Assembly (NCBI RefSeq): GCF_004761975.1 | Contig: NZ_RQII01000055.1 | Location: forward strand, 1-51,852 | Direction of reading: 5' to 3' | Length of the DNA: 51,852 nt | Source: Planococcus koreensis | GTDB taxonomy: Bacteria; Bacillota; Bacilli; Bacillales_A; Planococcaceae | Part shown: positions 1 to 8,053 of the stretch, in pieces | Position numbering within the stretch: position 1 is the first letter of the stretch | How the letters are laid out: each line of letters starts with the position of its first letter | Program-made: the position numbers and the translations under genes | The notes under the pieces: model-generated | Database searches by the model: none | What the model saw: only the letters and a program-made list of their open reading frames with translations | Told to the model about the DNA's origin: nothing

Positions 1-2
1 AA

Positions 3-743
3 AAAAGCGTAGAGCTGGCGTTCCAGAAAACCTGTGAAATGGCAGAGTCCCTCAGCGGGTCGGATTGCACCGGCCTTGAAAGTGCGGTTCGCGCAGAAGC
101 GAGTGAATTGTATGCTTCCTACCCGACATATAACTTCACGAAAATGATCGGCATCAACCCATTCGAAGGTCTATGGGGAACTTTCGATGATGCAGGCACC
201 GATTTCCAGGAAATGAAGAAAATCGTTCCGGAGTACCGGCGTTCCGCCTGGACCGGCGGATTGAAGCGCATCGGCATCGACGACCCCGCTCTTGGGCAGC
301 AGCTGGCGGACCATTTTCCGGAAGCACGCAAACAACATCCCGTCCTATACGATGAAACGATGAGAGTACTGGAAGGGCTGAAGGGACGATATGACCTTCT
401 GCTGCTAACGAATGGTTCTCCTGGCCTGCAGAATATCAAACTTGAAATTACGCCTGAAATCGTGCCTTATTTTGCCCATATCGTCATTTCCGGCGATTTC
501 GGCAAAGGCAAACCGGATCCTGGCATCTTCGAATATGCGTTGGCAAAATTCGGCTATGCAAAAGAAGATGTGCTGATGGTTGGTGATAACCTGATGACTG
601 ATATCATCGGTGCAGAAGGGGCAGGCATCCGTTCTGTTTGGGTCAACCGTGAAGGAAAAGCTCCCCATGACACCATTAAACCTACCTATGAAATCGCGCA
701 CCTGGAGGAATTGCTGCAATTGCTGGAACAGGAACACCTATAA
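3..743 (+). CDS. HAD-superfamily hydrolase (YsaA-like), 5' end beyond window
   Basis: The reading frame is open from base 3 and already codes 12 plausible residues before the first Met at base 39, so the true start and HAD motif I (DxDxT) lie left of the window. Visible parts are motif II (LLLTNGSP), the motif III lysine in GKGKPDPGIF and motif IV (VGDNLMTDI), in the usual order for a haloacid-dehalogenase-type phosphatase with an alpha-helical cap. Such enzymes hydrolyse small phosphate esters in the cytoplasm; the substrate cannot be read from the sequence. Resemblance is to the B. subtilis YsaA group. The gene converges on serA and ends at a shared hairpin terminator. Confidence 0.85.
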   Translation, partial: KSVELAFQKTCEMAESLSGSDCTGLESAVRAEASELYASYPTYNFTKMIGINPFEGLWGTFDDAGTDFQEMKKIVPEYRRSAWTGGLKRIGIDDPALGQQLADHFPEARKQHPVLYDETMRVLEGLKGRYDLLLLTNGSPGLQNIKLEITPEIVPYFAHIVISGDFGKGKPDPGIFEYALAKFGYAKEDVLMVGDNLMTDIIGAEGAGIRSVWVNREGKAPHDTIKPTYEIAHLEELLQLLEQEHL

Positions 744-753
744 AAATCGCGGC

Positions 754-793
754 AAAGAGGCACATCGGTATTATTTCCGATGTGCCTCTTTTT
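754..793. terminator. Bidirectional rho-independent terminator
   Basis: A perfect stem AAAGAGGCACATCGG / CCGATGTGCCTCTTT with a short loop is followed by T5 on the plus strand and has an A run on its other side. It separates the convergent HAD gene and serA. Confidence 0.85.
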
Positions 794-833
794 CTTATGA
801 TGCCAGCTCTATACTCGACTGTCCTTTAAAATA

Positions 834-2420
834 CTATAAATTGATTGCGGTCACCTTTTCGATTTCCGCCAATTCCGTCAACTGGTCGAGGCTGCTTTGC
901 TCAGCCGGTTTGTCGATCGACAGCATCATGATTGCATCTCCGCCAGCATTCGAACGCCCCACTTGCATCGTCGCAATGTTGACATTTTCCTGTCCCAGCA
1001 ATGTTCCGACGCGGCCGATAACGCCCGGGCGGTCATTGTGGCGGATAAAGAGCAGGTTGCCTTTTGGCACAACATCAACAAGAAAATCATCAACTTTGAC
1101 GATACGTGCGCCTTGGCCATTCAATAGCGTTCCAGCTGCTTTCCGCGTTCCGTTGGCCGTCTTGACTTCCACGGTGATCAAGTTCGTGAAGCCTTTCGCC
1201 GCAGTCGATTTGCTTTCATTTACAGTAACGCCTTTTAAATTGGCAAAATACATGGCATTGACGTCATTAACGATTTCGCCCAAATAGCGTTTCAGAAGGC
1301 CTTTCAGCATATTGCGCGTCAGCGGCCCGACTTCGACGTTTGCCAACTCACCTGAATACTGGATATTCACTTCCTGGGCGGTACCGTCTGCCAAATCCGC
1401 CAAGAAAATGCCCAAGCGTTCCAGCAAATCAAAATACGGTTCGATCTGCGCCATGATTTCCTTCGGCACAGAAGGCAGGTTGACCGAATTGCGCACGGTG
1501 CCTTCTGTAAAGTAGCGGATGACATCATTGCTGACATCAACAGCGACAATTTCCTGCGCTTCTATCGTGCTTGCGCCAAGATGCGGAGTTGCCACCACTT
1601 CCGGCAAGTCGAGCAGCCGGAAATCGACCATCGGCTCTTGTTCAAAGACATCAAGCGCCGCTCCCGCTACCTTCCCTGCTTTAATGGCGTCATACAAAGC
1701 ATTTTCATCGATGATGCCGCCACGGGCGCAATTGACGATCTGCACGCCGGGCTTCATCATATCGAAAGCTTTCGCATTGATGAGATGCCGCGTTTCTTTC
1801 AATAAAGGCGTATGGACGGTGATGAAATCCGCAGCTCTCACCACGTCTTCGACCGAGCCGAAATCGACGCCCATCTTATCCGCTTTTTCAGGTGTCAGGA
1901 ACGGATCGTACGCGATGACGTTCATCCGCTGCCCTTTGGCGCGTGCAGCCACTTCCGCTCCAATGCGCCCGAGTCCGATGACGCCAAGCGTCTTGTTTTT
2001 CAATTCGACGCCGACAAACGATTTTCGGTCCCAATTATGGTTGCGCAGCGCATAATACGCCTGCGGAATTTTCCGGGCCATCGACATCAGCATCGCCATC
2101 GTATGCTCAGCTGCTGAGTTGGTGTTGCCGTCTGGCGCATTGACGACGATGATGCCGTGTTCCGTCGCAGCTTCGAGGTCGATGTTATCAACGCCGACAC
2201 CGGCACGGCCGATGATTTTCAAGTGCTTCGCCTTTTCGATGATGGCGCGGGTCACTTGGGTCTGGCTTCTGACAAGCAACGCGTCAAAATCACCGATGCG
2301 CTCCCCCAATTGCTCAGGCGTCATATTGGTCTCGATCGTAATATCAAAGCCGTCTGCTTGGCGCAGCGGGTATATGCCATCTTCACTTAACGGATCACTG
2401 ATCAAGATATTATAATTCAT
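834..2420 (-). CDS. serA: D-3-phosphoglycerate dehydrogenase
   Basis: Oxidises 3-phosphoglycerate to 3-phosphohydroxypyruvate with NAD+, the first step of serine synthesis. The 528-residue protein has the full long SerA form: substrate domain, NAD-binding Rossmann motif GLGRIG at about residues 149-154, catalytic Arg233 (CARGG), Glu262 (FEQEP) and His280 (TPHLG), an intervening allosteric domain, and a C-terminal ACT domain (about 455-528) where serine feedback would act. The start ATG overlaps the stop of the upstream aminotransferase (ATGA), and an AAGGGAAG site lies about 8 nt upstream, so the two are translated in tandem. Expression is expected from the T-box leader upstream of the pair. 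Confidence 0.97.
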   Translation of the reverse strand: MNYNILISDPLSEDGIYPLRQADGFDITIETNMTPEQLGERIGDFDALLVRSQTQVTRAIIEKAKHLKIIGRAGVGVDNIDLEAATEHGIIVVNAPDGNTNSAAEHTMAMLMSMARKIPQAYYALRNHNWDRKSFVGVELKNKTLGVIGLGRIGAEVAARAKGQRMNVIAYDPFLTPEKADKMGVDFGSVEDVVRAADFITVHTPLLKETRHLINAKAFDMMKPGVQIVNCARGGIIDENALYDAIKAGKVAGAALDVFEQEPMVDFRLLDLPEVVATPHLGASTIEAQEIVAVDVSNDVIRYFTEGTVRNSVNLPSVPKEIMAQIEPYFDLLERLGIFLADLADGTAQEVNIQYSGELANVEVGPLTRNMLKGLLKRYLGEIVNDVNAMYFANLKGVTVNESKSTAAKGFTNLITVEVKTANGTRKAAGTLLNGQGARIVKVDDFLVDVVPKGNLLFIRHNDRPGVIGRVGTLLGQENVNIATMQVGRSNAGGDAIMMLSIDKPAEQSSLDQLTELAEIEKVTAINL

Positions 2421-3580
2421 TGCGCAGACTTCCCTTCATCCAAGAAAATTTGTTGTGCTGCACGCACGCCGGTGCCCAGTTCAATGTTCTTCCCTGCTTT
2501 GACGATGCCGATTTCCATCGTCGCAATGGCCTGCAGCATATCTGCGGGCGAACAATAACCCATATGGCCGATGCGGAAAATTTTCTTTGCCAGCTCTTGC
2601 TGTCCGCCTGCAAGTTCAAGATTGAATTCGGTTTTCATCACTTTGCGGAACGTTTCCGGATCGAAATCTTCCGGCTTGACTGCCGTCACGGTCGGAGAAG
2701 CGTCCGCGTCCGTTGTCAAAAGCGGCACGCCCAGCGCTTTAAATGCCGCGCGCGTCATGTTCATCATCAGCGTATGGCGGGCATAGACGTTTTCGAGCCC
2801 TTCTTCTTCCAGCAGCTCAAGCACCTGCTGCAAGCCGAATAAAATCGATAATGCCGGTGTGAAGGGCGTTGTATCTTTAAGGATATTGTCCCGGTGCTTC
2901 GCCAAATCGAGGTAGAAGCGCGGCTGCGGATTGGCGTTCACTTTTTCCCACGCCCGCTCGCTGGCAGCGATAAAGGCCAAACCGGCCGGCAGCATAAATG
3001 CCTTCTGGGAACCGGTAACGACGATATCGATTCCCCATTCATCCATTTCTGTCGCGGTGCCGGCTACACAGGAAACCCCGTCTACAATGACCAAGGCATC
3101 GGATACTTCCTTGATTGCTGCTGCCAATTCTTTTATAGGATTCAAAACACCTGTTGATGTTTCGCAGAACGTCGAAAACACTGCCGTTACAAGAGGTTTT
3201 TCTTTCAAGAATTCTTTCACTTTTTGTGGATTTGCCGCAGTGCCCCATCCCACTTCGAATATATGCGTTGTCAGTCCATAAGCTTTACAGATTTTCACAA
3301 AACGGTCGCCGAACGCGCCGGTCACGATGACCGCGACTTCTTCGCCGGGTGCAACCGCATTGACGACTGCCGTTTCAAGGCCGGCCGTACCGCTTCCGGT
3401 CAAAATCATGACTTCCTGCTGCGTGCCGAAAACTTTCTTCAATTTCGGTCGGATATCCGCAATCATATCGGAAGTGCTCTGGCCGCGGTGGCCGATCATC
3501 GGTTGGCTCATGGCACGGGCAACACTCGGCGGTATTGGCGATGGCCCTGGGATTCTTAAAATTTGTTGATCTGTCAGCAT
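2417..3580 (-). CDS. Class V aminotransferase (alanine-glyoxylate / serine-pyruvate type)
   Basis: A PLP-dependent small-molecule aminotransferase of about 387 residues. The PLP lysine is in TGSQKAFMLP (about Lys193), and an upstream Asp in IVDGVS would bind the pyridine nitrogen. The family includes serine-glyoxylate and alanine-glyoxylate aminotransferases. The position as first gene of a serine T-box operon with serA suggests it makes or interconverts serine (or phosphoserine) in this organism; that is inference. I place the start at 3580 because the AAAGGGG site is about 10 nt upstream; the in-frame ATG at 3589 directly abuts that site. No serC-type protein is visible in the window. Confidence 0.9.
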   Translation of the reverse strand: MLTDQQILRIPGPSPIPPSVARAMSQPMIGHRGQSTSDMIADIRPKLKKVFGTQQEVMILTGSGTAGLETAVVNAVAPGEEVAVIVTGAFGDRFVKICKAYGLTTHIFEVGWGTAANPQKVKEFLKEKPLVTAVFSTFCETSTGVLNPIKELAAAIKEVSDALVIVDGVSCVAGTATEMDEWGIDIVVTGSQKAFMLPAGLAFIAASERAWEKVNANPQPRFYLDLAKHRDNILKDTTPFTPALSILFGLQQVLELLEEEGLENVYARHTLMMNMTRAAFKALGVPLLTTDADASPTVTAVKPEDFDPETFRKVMKTEFNLELAGGQQELAKKIFRIGHMGYCSPADMLQAIATMEIGIVKAGKNIELGTGVRAAQQIFLDEGKSAQ

Positions 3581-3642
3581 TATGGTCATTCCCCTTTCGT
3601 ATTCAAAACGGTATACGGAACATCAGCATCCGGAGCTGGACC

Positions 3643-3915
3643 TAAAAAAAGGCTCTCCACCCCCTACATAAAAATGTAAGGGGCGAAGAGCCTTCAATTC
3701 GCGGTACCACCCTAATTCGCTGCTCCACCGTGGAACAGCCTCATTGGTTCACATGCGTAACGGACACGAGCCGGAAGGGCCTACTGGAGTTCAGCCCATC
3801 TATTCAGGAGTGCTGCCTACTGCCGGAACCGCTGATTTGCACCACCCATCAGCTCTCTTGAGATTCCTCTGCCGTCTGCTTGTCTCCATCAAAATAGTTA
3901 TTTGAATCTTTAATT
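3643..3915 (-). ncRNA. T-box leader, inferred serine specifier (AGC)
   Basis: On the minus strand the conserved T-box AGGGTGGTACCGCG occupies 3713-3700. It is followed by a strong terminator: GGCTCT/AGAGCC outer stem and CCCCTACAT/ATGTAAGGGG inner stem at 3651-3692, then a U7 run to 3644. Upstream are the Stem I start (AGAG then a CTGAT...ATCAG hairpin carrying GGTG) and a CCGTTA segment. By alignment from memory to the T-box consensus, the specifier codon six bases before the conserved GA is AGC (3814-3812), a serine codon followed by A. Uncharged tRNA-Ser would stabilise the antiterminator and turn on the aminotransferase and serA. Confidence 0.93.
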
Positions 3916-3921
3916 GAATTC

Positions 3922-3949
3922 ATCATAACAAATTGATTTAAGTTGTCAA
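3922..3949 (-). promoter_or_regulatory. Sigma-A promoter of the T-box serine operon
   Basis: On the minus strand a consensus -35 TTGACA (3949-3944), a 16-bp spacer and -10 TATGAT (3927-3922). The predicted transcription start near 3915 gives a leader of about 335 nt that contains the whole T-box. Confidence 0.85.
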
Positions 3950-4136
3950 TATATATTAAATTTTCAGCTTTCTTTGGAACCGTTTTCATTTCAGGCAATC
4001 CTTTGTGCCTTAAGGCTCCAATCGATGAATAAAATTTTTTCTTTAGATAGGGGGAACGCAGCATTTTACAGCCAGCTGAAGTTTCTCGGACTGAATTTGT
4101 TATACTTGAAAGATAATTCAGAAGGAGGCGTATGTG

Positions 4137-5570
4137 ATGGCCCATGCATTTTCAATTGAGGACTACCTGGCTTTAAACCGGAACCGTTTTGAGGAAATCA
4201 GCAAATTCATCTGGCAGCATCCCGAAACCCGTTATTTGGAATTCGAATCTTCCCGTTATTTGGCGGATGAATTCGAGAAAGAAGGATTTACAGTGCAACG
4301 CGGCATTGGCGGAATCGAAACCGCTTTTTCCGCATCGTTCGGCAAAGGAAAACCGGTTATCGGCTTTCTCGGTGAATTTGACGCATTGGCGGGGCTCAGC
4401 CAAAAAGCACACAGCGTTTCCCAGGAACCGCTGGAATCGGGCGGCAATGGCCATGGCTGCGGACATAACCTCCTTGGCACCGGATCGCTTGCTGCCACTT
4501 ACGCCGTTAAATCTTATTTTGAGGAAAATGATATTAAAGGGACTGTCGTGTTCTATGGATGCCCTGCTGAAGAAGGTGGTTCGGGCAAAACGTTCATGGT
4601 GCGCGAAGGCGTTTTTGACGGCCTCGATGCGGCGTTCACTTGGCACCCTTCTTATGTCAACACCATCATGAGCTTATCGAGCCTGGCAAACTATCAGGTT
4701 TATTTCCGCTTTAAAGGCATCGCTTCCCATGCCGCGAACTCGCCGCATCTCGGGCGCAGTGCGTTGGATGCCGTTGAACTGATGAACGTCGGCGTCAATT
4801 ACTTGCGTGAACATGTCATTCCAGAAGCACGGATGCATTACGCCATCACCAATAGCGGCGGCATTTCCCCGAACGTCGTGCAATCGGAAGCGGAAGTCCT
4901 GTACTTGCTCCGTGCACCGAAAGTTGCGCAAGTGGATGACATCTACAAGCGTGTATGCAAAATCGCGGAAGGGGCAGCGTTGATGACAGAAACCGAGATG
5001 TCCATCGTGTTTGACAAAGCCTGCTCCAATTATGAACCGAACCGCGTTCTTGAAAGCATTCTTTTTGATAAGCTGCAGACAGCCGGTCCCATCCACCCGA
5101 CAGCAGAAGAAAAAACGTTCGCGGAAGGCATCTGGGACAGTTTGTCTGAAGGTGAAAAGAAAAATTTCGTCGGCGGCATGGAAAGCTTCGGGTATAGCGG
5201 CGATGGAAGCGAATTTGAAGGGAAGTTCCTGTCGGACATCATTTCCAGCTACGAGCCTTCCGACAAAACGATGCCTGGCTCCACCGATGTCTCGGACGTC
5301 AGCTGGGTGGTGCCGACCGCTCAATTGACTGCTGCAACCAGTGCACTCGGCACACCGTTGCATACATGGCAGATGGTCACGCAAGGCCTCAGCACGTTCG
5401 CCCACAGCGGCACATTGCTTGCAGCGCGTACGATGGCGGAGGCTGCCATCCACCTTTTCGAAAACGGCTCAGCACTTGAAGAGGCCAAAGCAGAACATCA
5501 TCAAAAACGGTCAAAAGAGCCTTACACCAATCCGATTCCACAAAGCGTCAAGCCATCTGCAACCAAATAA
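4137..5570 (+). CDS. M20 family amidohydrolase (AbgB-like)
   Basis: A cytosolic metal-dependent amidase of 477 residues. The metal-binding signatures are HGCGHNLLG (about residues 106-113) and AEEGG (about 144-148), with a lid/dimerisation domain in the middle containing KGIASHAANSP. It resembles p-aminobenzoyl-glutamate hydrolase subunit B and related amidohydrolases; the actual substrate is unknown. GAAGGAGG at 4121-4128 lies 8 nt from the ATG at 4137; a GTG three bases earlier is in frame but closer to the site. It stands alone and diverges from the T-box operon. No AbgA partner is adjacent, though two further M20 genes lie at 22.9-27.1 kb. Confidence 0.88.
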   Translation: MAHAFSIEDYLALNRNRFEEISKFIWQHPETRYLEFESSRYLADEFEKEGFTVQRGIGGIETAFSASFGKGKPVIGFLGEFDALAGLSQKAHSVSQEPLESGGNGHGCGHNLLGTGSLAATYAVKSYFEENDIKGTVVFYGCPAEEGGSGKTFMVREGVFDGLDAAFTWHPSYVNTIMSLSSLANYQVYFRFKGIASHAANSPHLGRSALDAVELMNVGVNYLREHVIPEARMHYAITNSGGISPNVVQSEAEVLYLLRAPKVAQVDDIYKRVCKIAEGAALMTETEMSIVFDKACSNYEPNRVLESILFDKLQTAGPIHPTAEEKTFAEGIWDSLSEGEKKNFVGGMESFGYSGDGSEFEGKFLSDIISSYEPSDKTMPGSTDVSDVSWVVPTAQLTAATSALGTPLHTWQMVTQGLSTFAHSGTLLAARTMAEAAIHLFENGSALEEAKAEHHQKRSKEPYTNPIPQSVKPSATK

Positions 5571-5591
5571 TCACACAGCAATGTGCAAATT

Positions 5592-5625
5592 AAAAGCGCC
5601 CGCCAACAAATGGCCGGGCGCTTTT
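5592..5625. terminator. Bidirectional terminator
   Basis: AAAAGCGCCCG and CGGGCGCTTTT form an 11-bp stem with a 12-nt loop, with T/A tracts on both sides. It sits between the convergent amidohydrolase and acyl-CoA dehydrogenase genes and ends the leftward catabolic operon. Confidence 0.9.
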
Positions 5626-5634
5626 GTGTAATTG

Positions 5635-6822
5635 TTAATAAGAGCGCGGCATTCCGAGCACGTTCTGCCCGAGGAACGCCAGCACCATATTATTGCTGAC
5701 CGGCGCCACTTGATACATCCGCGTTTCGCGGAATTTGCGCTCTACGTCGTATTGATCGACAAAACCATAGCCGCCGAACGTATCCACGCAGACGTTAGCT
5801 GCCTGCCAGCTCGCTTCACTCGATAAGTATTTCGCCAAGTTCGCCTGTTCGCCGTACTTTTCGCCTTCGTCGTATTTGCGTGCTGCTTCATAGCGCATCA
5901 GGTCTGCAGCTTTGATGGCGGCGTAGGCTTTGGCAATCGGGAATTGGATGCCTTGATTCATACCGATTTTGCGGTCGAATACCACTCGGCTATTGGCGTA
6001 TTCAGTAGCTTTATCGATGAAGAAATAGCCATCGCCAATCGCTTCAGCCGCCAATAGCGTACGTTCGGCATTCATGCCGTCGAGGACGTAGCGGAAGCCT
6101 TTTCCTTCTTCACCGATCAAGGAATCTGCAGGAATCTTCATGTTCTTGTACCAAACCTGGTTCGTCGCGTAATTGAACATGGCGCGGACCGGTTCTGTCA
6201 CAAACGTCTCAGGCTGTTGTTCGCGGATTTCCCGCAAATCGACAAGGAACAAACTCAAGCCTTCGGTTTTCTTGTCGCCCAACTCTTCAGAAGGCGTTGT
6301 GCGAGCCAGAAGCATCAGCAAATCCGATTGCAGGACACGGCTTGTCCAGTTTTTATGGCCATTGACGATATAGCCGCCATCGGTCTTCTCGGCAAATGTC
6401 TGAATCGCTGTCGTATTGGAACCTGCCGCTTCCTCTGTCACAGAGAACGCCTGGAAGCGGATGCTGCCGTCTGCAATGCCCGGCAGGTACTTGCTTTTTT
6501 GTTCTTCGCTGCCGTGCTTCAGCAATGCACCCATCGTATACATTTGCGCGTGGCAGCCTGCTGCGTGGCCGCCCGACCGATTGATTTCTTCCAGTACGAT
6601 CGTCGCTTCCGTCATACCGTAGCCTTTGCCGCCGTATTGTTCTGGAATCAGCGCCGAAAGATAACCGCTTTTCGTCAGTGCGTCGACAAATTCATACGGA
6701 TACTCCCGTTCCAAATCTAACTTTCTCCAATACTCATTCGGAAATGCCGAACATAGATTCCGGACTTCCCCACGCAAATGCTCCCGTTCCTGCACACTTA
6801 AACCCGCCATCTTCTTCCCCAT
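5635..6822 (-). CDS. Acyl-CoA dehydrogenase (IVD/LCAD-like catalytic Glu position)
   Basis: An FAD-dependent acyl-CoA dehydrogenase of 395 residues that would introduce an alpha,beta double bond into a CoA thioester and pass electrons to ETF. Typical segments are FSVTEEAAGS (FAD/substrate binding), GHKNWTS and the C-terminal VDTFGGYGF helix region. The usual C-terminal catalytic Glu (YEGT motif) is absent: the equivalent stretch reads YQVAPVSNN. A Glu at about residue 253 (MNAERTLLA) aligns with the alternative base used by isovaleryl-CoA and long-chain dehydrogenases. It lies 12 bp after the CoA-transferase gene, which may supply its substrate. The ATG at 6822 has a poorly spaced site; Met5 at 6810 is an alternative start. 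Confidence 0.92.
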   Translation of the reverse strand: MGKKMAGLSVQEREHLRGEVRNLCSAFPNEYWRKLDLEREYPYEFVDALTKSGYLSALIPEQYGGKGYGMTEATIVLEEINRSGGHAAGCHAQMYTMGALLKHGSEEQKSKYLPGIADGSIRFQAFSVTEEAAGSNTTAIQTFAEKTDGGYIVNGHKNWTSRVLQSDLLMLLARTTPSEELGDKKTEGLSLFLVDLREIREQQPETFVTEPVRAMFNYATNQVWYKNMKIPADSLIGEEGKGFRYVLDGMNAERTLLAAEAIGDGYFFIDKATEYANSRVVFDRKIGMNQGIQFPIAKAYAAIKAADLMRYEAARKYDEGEKYGEQANLAKYLSSEASWQAANVCVDTFGGYGFVDQYDVERKFRETRMYQVAPVSNNMVLAFLGQNVLGMPRSY

Positions 6823-6834
6823 CCCTTCCCATTT

Positions 6835-8016
6835 TCAATTCTTTTGATCTGCCTCTGTAAAAGGACGCATTTCTTCATAGTCAAAACCGAATTCTTCTAA
6901 TATAGCCGCGGTGTGTTCTCCGACCGCCGGCACCGGGTTCATGACCGTGTCAAATTCATCTGATGTCACTGGCGGCAGCAAAGCTTTCAGCATACCCACT
7001 GGCGAATCCACTTCCCGCCAGCGGCCGCGCGCCTGCAATTGCGGATGGTCCACCAATTCGGTAACGGTATTCAAGCGGGCATTGGCAATTTTCGCTCCTT
7101 CCAGCGACCCGATAATAGCATCCGAGTCCATGTGTTGGAAGACCGATTCGATGATCGCCCGCAGCGCATCTTTGTTCGCGACGCGGTTGGAATTGTTATT
7201 GAAGCGTTCGTCCACTGCGATTTCGGCCTTGTTCAAGACTTCTTTGCAGAACTGCACCCATTCGCGCTCGTTCTGGATGCCGAGAAACACCATTTTTTCG
7301 TCTCCCGCTTTGAATGGGCCGTATGGATAAATGGTGGCGTGGCTCGCTCCTGTCCGCTTAGGCTCCGATTTTCCGTAAGCAGAATAATACAGCGGATAGC
7401 CCATCCATTCAGCCAGCGCTTCGAGCATCGATACTTCGATAATGGCGCCTTTCCCTGTTTTGTAGCGAGAAATGATCGCTGTCAACACGCCCGTGTACGT
7501 ATACATGCCTGCAGCAATATCCGCGATGGAAATCCCCGCTTTTGAAGGCGTTTCTTCCGTTCCGGTTACCGACACGAGCCCCGCTTCGCATTGAATCAGC
7601 AAATCGTAAGCTTTTTTATTGGTATAAGGCCCGAAAGTCCCGTAGCCCGAAATGGAGCAGATGATGAGCTTCGGGTATTTCTTTTGCAGTTCCTGTGCGC
7701 TGAAGCCGAGGCGGTCCACCGCTCCCGGCGCAAGATTCTGGATAAAGACATCGGCTTCCGACAATAGTTTATCCAATACATTCTTCGCTTCTTCGTGCTT
7801 CAAGTCGAGCGTAATCGATTCTTTCGAACGGTTTGTCCAGACGAAATGGCTTGATAACCCTTTGACCGTCTTGTCGTAGCCGCGGGCAAAATCCCCCGGC
7901 CCCGGCCTTTCCACTTTAATGACACGCGCACCCAAGTCCGCCAGCTGGCGCGTCGCAAACGGCGCGGCCACGGCTTGTTCGAGTGAAACCACTGTAATTC
8001 CCTGTAAAGGCAACAT
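6835..8016 (-). CDS. Class III (CaiB/BaiF) CoA-transferase
   Basis: A 393-residue family III CoA-transferase, which moves CoA between carboxylic acids through an aspartyl-acyl intermediate. The N-terminal GITVVSLEQAVAAPFATRQLADLGARVIKVE pattern is diagnostic (quoted in parts: start GITVVSLEQ, end RVIKVE). The catalytic Asp is expected in AYDLLIQCEAG (about Asp138), with ISGYGTFGP just before it. AAAGGAGGG precedes the ATG. Between a carboxylate transporter and an acyl-CoA dehydrogenase, it most likely activates an imported carboxylic acid, probably with succinyl-CoA or acetyl-CoA as donor (inference). Known relatives act on oxalate, carnitine, malate, citramalate and glutarate; sequence alone does not decide among them. 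Confidence 0.92.
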   Translation of the reverse strand: MLPLQGITVVSLEQAVAAPFATRQLADLGARVIKVERPGPGDFARGYDKTVKGLSSHFVWTNRSKESITLDLKHEEAKNVLDKLLSEADVFIQNLAPGAVDRLGFSAQELQKKYPKLIICSISGYGTFGPYTNKKAYDLLIQCEAGLVSVTGTEETPSKAGISIADIAAGMYTYTGVLTAIISRYKTGKGAIIEVSMLEALAEWMGYPLYYSAYGKSEPKRTGASHATIYPYGPFKAGDEKMVFLGIQNEREWVQFCKEVLNKAEIAVDERFNNNSNRVANKDALRAIIESVFQHMDSDAIIGSLEGAKIANARLNTVTELVDHPQLQARGRWREVDSPVGMLKALLPPVTSDEFDTVMNPVPAVGEHTAAILEEFGFDYEEMRPFTEADQKN

Positions 8017-8053
8017 GACTTTCCCTCCTTTTGAATTTCGGTTCTAGTTGACG

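Noticed and set aside
610..1287. 225-aa plus-strand frame across the HAD end and serA
   Set aside because: Antisense shadow of serA and the intergenic terminator; no ribosome site and no recognisable domain.
3796..3840. TCC in GAACTCCAGTAGG as the T-box specifier codon
   Set aside because: That segment fits the conserved end of Stem I (AGTAGG before the CCGTTA region). The AGC six bases before the conserved GA fits the specifier position better. Both are serine codons, so the conclusion does not change.
4674..5453. 259-aa minus-strand frame inside the M20 gene
   Set aside because: Cys/Arg/His-rich antisense translation with no domain, opposite a well-supported gene.
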